The notes below the pieces were generated by a model. It was not told the DNA's origin. It was given only the letters and a program-made list of their open reading frames with translations, and searched no databases. From contig NZ_JAMSLR010000001.1 in assembly GCF_023806485.1 (NCBI RefSeq), forward strand, positions 595,836-659,835: a DNA stretch of 64,000 nucleotides, given 5' to 3'. Source of the stretch: Thermalbibacter longus (GTDB taxonomy: Bacteria > Chloroflexota > Chloroflexia > Thermomicrobiales > Thermomicrobiaceae). This document shows, in pieces, positions 62,556 through 64,000 of the stretch (position 1 is the first letter of the stretch; each line of letters opens with the position of its first letter). A program made the position numbers and the translations under genes.

Positions 62556-63518
62556 TCAGGCCGGCACCGAGCTGCGCCCGGTGACCAACGCAACGGCTCG
62601 ATTCCAGTCGCGGATGAAGCGGTCGAGGTTGAAGCGCTCGCGAGCGGTCGCCCGGGCGCTCTCGCCCAGGCGCTTGGCCTCGGCTGGATGCTCGAGCAAG
62701 AAGCGCATCCGGTCGACCAACGTGCTCAGGTCACAGCTCACGAACCCGTTGCGCCCGTCCTCGATCACTGTCGGCAACTCGGTCGTAGCCAGCGCTACCA
62801 CCGGCATTCCGATCGTCATCGCCTCAATGACCGCGAGTGGCAGGCTCGTGTAGCGCATCGGGCTGAAGAGGAAGCGGTACCGGGCCACCAGCGCGTGCAG
62901 TTCGCGATAGGGGATGTCACCCAAGCCGCGGAATTCCTCGGTGCCCATGCCGATAGCGTCGAGTGGCACGGAGGAGCGCGCTTCCAGAAACAGGTCGTAG
63001 CCGGCGATGCGGGAGCGCCGCTGCATCCAGTTCGCGACCGTTACCCCCCGATGCAGCTCGCCTGAATAGCGGACAGCGGGGTCGATCGCCACAGCATGCT
63101 CGATGACGAGCGTCGAGCAGGGCCCGTTGTCCCACATCAGCCGGTTGTAGTGCGTCACGTGCACCAGCAGGACGTCGGGGTCATCGACCGGGTGGCGCGT
63201 GTGGACGGCATCCGGCTTCGGGGTGTTGTGCTCGAGGTAGATCTTCGGCAGGCGGCGCTGTCGCGGGCTCAGAATCTCGAACTGGTCCTCGAAGTAGTTT
63301 TTCGGTGTCTGGAAGATGATGAGATCGAGATCCAGCTCTTTCACCTGTTCCGCCGGGACCTCATGGACGTCGTCCGGCCAGTCGAACGTCGAACCGCGGC
63401 CGCCGTACCCCTCAGGCCGGTCGGGTTTTACTGGCAGGTACCATTCGTGCTCGGCCCTGACGAGGGCGTTGAGGTAACTCCCGTGCACATGCCAGGTAAG
63501 AATCCTCAGGCGATGCAT
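62556..63518 (-). CDS. GT4-like glycosyltransferase
   Basis: 320 residues, a shorter GT-B protein: ILTWHVHGSYLNALVRAEHEWYLPV at the N-terminus, a central HNTPKPDAVHTRHPVDDPDV block and the C-terminal SPMRYTSLPLAVIEAMTIGMPVVAL, a variant of the E-x7-E region. ATG 63518 follows GGGAGAG; its start overlaps the end of the GT9 gene by 13 bases. It is the third glycosyltransferase of this strand's cluster. Confidence 0.8.
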   Translation of the reverse strand: MHRLRILTWHVHGSYLNALVRAEHEWYLPVKPDRPEGYGGRGSTFDWPDDVHEVPAEQVKELDLDLIIFQTPKNYFEDQFEILSPRQRRLPKIYLEHNTPKPDAVHTRHPVDDPDVLLVHVTHYNRLMWDNGPCSTLVIEHAVAIDPAVRYSGELHRGVTVANWMQRRSRIAGYDLFLEARSSVPLDAIGMGTEEFRGLGDIPYRELHALVARYRFLFSPMRYTSLPLAVIEAMTIGMPVVALATTELPTVIEDGRNGFVSCDLSTLVDRMRFLLEHPAEAKRLGESARATARERFNLDRFIRDWNRAVALVTGRSSVPA

Positions 63519-64000
63519 CTTCTCTCTCCCATCTCCAGGAGTTGACCGGCCAGCTCGATCACGTGCTCGGCTTGAACGGATCGCAGGCAGCGGTGGTCGA
63601 TCGGGCACACCCAGTGCGGGCAGGGGCTGCAAGGAACGGGTTCCCGGATAATCCGGTGTCGCTCCCGGTCGAGCGGCGCCCAACGCCGGTAATCAGCCGG
63701 GCCGAAGATCGTGATACTCGGGGTATCGGTAGCGACAGCGAGATGGGCTGGTCCGGTGTCGTTGCTGATGAACAGGTCGAGCCTCTCGATCACGGCCGCG
63801 AGCCCACCGAGCGAGGTCTTCCCGGCTGCCACCAGCGGTGGAGCCGTCATCATGCGGGCGACGGACTCGACGAGTGGCAGCTCGCTCCGCGAGCCGGTCA
63901 GCACGATCAATGCGCCGAAGCGGCGAGCGAGCGTGTCCCCCACGGCGGCAAACCGCTCCGCGGGCCAGCGCCGGGCTGGGGCCCGCGCTCCAGCGTGGAG
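63506..64000 (-). CDS. GT9-family glycosyltransferase, C-terminal part
   Basis: 165 codons in the window; the gene starts beyond the right edge. ADP-heptose:LPS transferase type: RRWPAERFAAVGDTLARRFG, GLAAVIERLDLFISNDTGPAHLAVATDTPSI (donor-binding Asp-Thr/Gly) and a C-terminal Cys-rich CSPCPHWVCPIDHRCL segment. Related to but distinct from the frameshifted GT9 at 57956. Ends the window on the minus strand. Confidence 0.88.
   Translation of the reverse strand, partial: LHAGARAPARRWPAERFAAVGDTLARRFGALIVLTGSRSELPLVESVARMMTAPPLVAAGKTSLGGLAAVIERLDLFISNDTGPAHLAVATDTPSITIFGPADYRRWAPLDRERHRIIREPVPCSPCPHWVCPIDHRCLRSVQAEHVIELAGQLLEMGERRCIA

Noticed and set aside
1-64000. CRISPR arrays, insertion sequences, prophage
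   Set aside because: No direct-repeat/spacer arrays, transposase or integrase genes, or terminal repeats were seen.

Overview
This is a 64 kb, GC-rich (roughly two-thirds G+C by eye), densely packed bacterial chromosomal window. Gene content suggests a free-living aerobe of the Chloroflexota, most likely class Thermomicrobia. The pointers are a TilS-HprT fusion next to ftsH, a transaldolase-phosphoglucose isomerase fusion inside an oxidative pentose phosphate operon, a CruF-type carotenoid operon, and two F420-type enzyme families. The taxonomic call is inference from gene content, not from a marker-gene search. Promoters are often close to sigma70 consensus (several TTGACA/TATAAT with 16-18 bp spacers), and genes commonly start a few bases after a GGAGG-type ribosome binding site.

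Layout. 1-3100 (minus): tRNA(CAT), tilS-hprT fusion and the 5' part of ftsH. 3100-5900: a promoter-operator, a small membrane protein with its TetR regulator, a beta-propeller remnant and a deazaflavin-dependent nitroreductase-family protein. 6000-14600: pentose phosphate operon (tal-pgi, gnd, zwf, opcA-like, pgl) followed by an Ldh2-family dehydrogenase. 14600-18100: DUF420 membrane protein, alkaline-phosphatase-superfamily hydrolase and an ABC-2 exporter pair. 18100-25700: regulator/membrane-protein pairs, a TrmO-like/FmdE-like fusion, CpXC protein, ribosomal protein L25, MarR, MFS and TetR. 25900-33000: a six-gene carotenoid operon (crtB, hydrolase, glycosyltransferase, cruF-acyltransferase fusion, crtI, ispH) in which every junction is a 4-base overlap but two genes carry a frameshift. 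33100-38000: large FAD/Fe-S oxidoreductase and dnaA (minus). 38000-44100: MarR, DUF1232, cupredoxin lipoprotein, a promoter followed by a run of hairpins (candidate structured RNA), MFS and glnA. 44300-48200 (minus): aminotransferase, IclR regulator and M81 peptidase operon with a perfect promoter and a palindromic operator. 48500-56100: der, glyA, a WecA-like transferase, zinc-ribbon protein, rsfS with tRNA(CAT), a Pnkp-like RNA kinase-phosphatase and a nitroreductase. 56200-64000: tRNA-Sec (selC), an F420-dependent LLM enzyme, a frameshifted GT9 glycosyltransferase, a 79-residue orphan protein with its own consensus promoter and terminator, and a minus-strand glycosyltransferase cluster running off the end.

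Functional themes: NADPH supply from glucose 6-phosphate, isoprenoid and carotenoid glycoside-ester synthesis, cell-surface polysaccharide synthesis, tRNA/RNA maintenance, and many one-component regulators beside their probable targets. I saw no CRISPR array, insertion sequence, prophage or rRNA. The most interesting items are the structured RNA locus near 40.4 kb, the TrmO-FmdE fusion, the CruF-acyltransferase fusion with frameshifts in the same operon (one at a run of eight G), the ligase-less Pnkp and the 79-residue protein near 59.2 kb.
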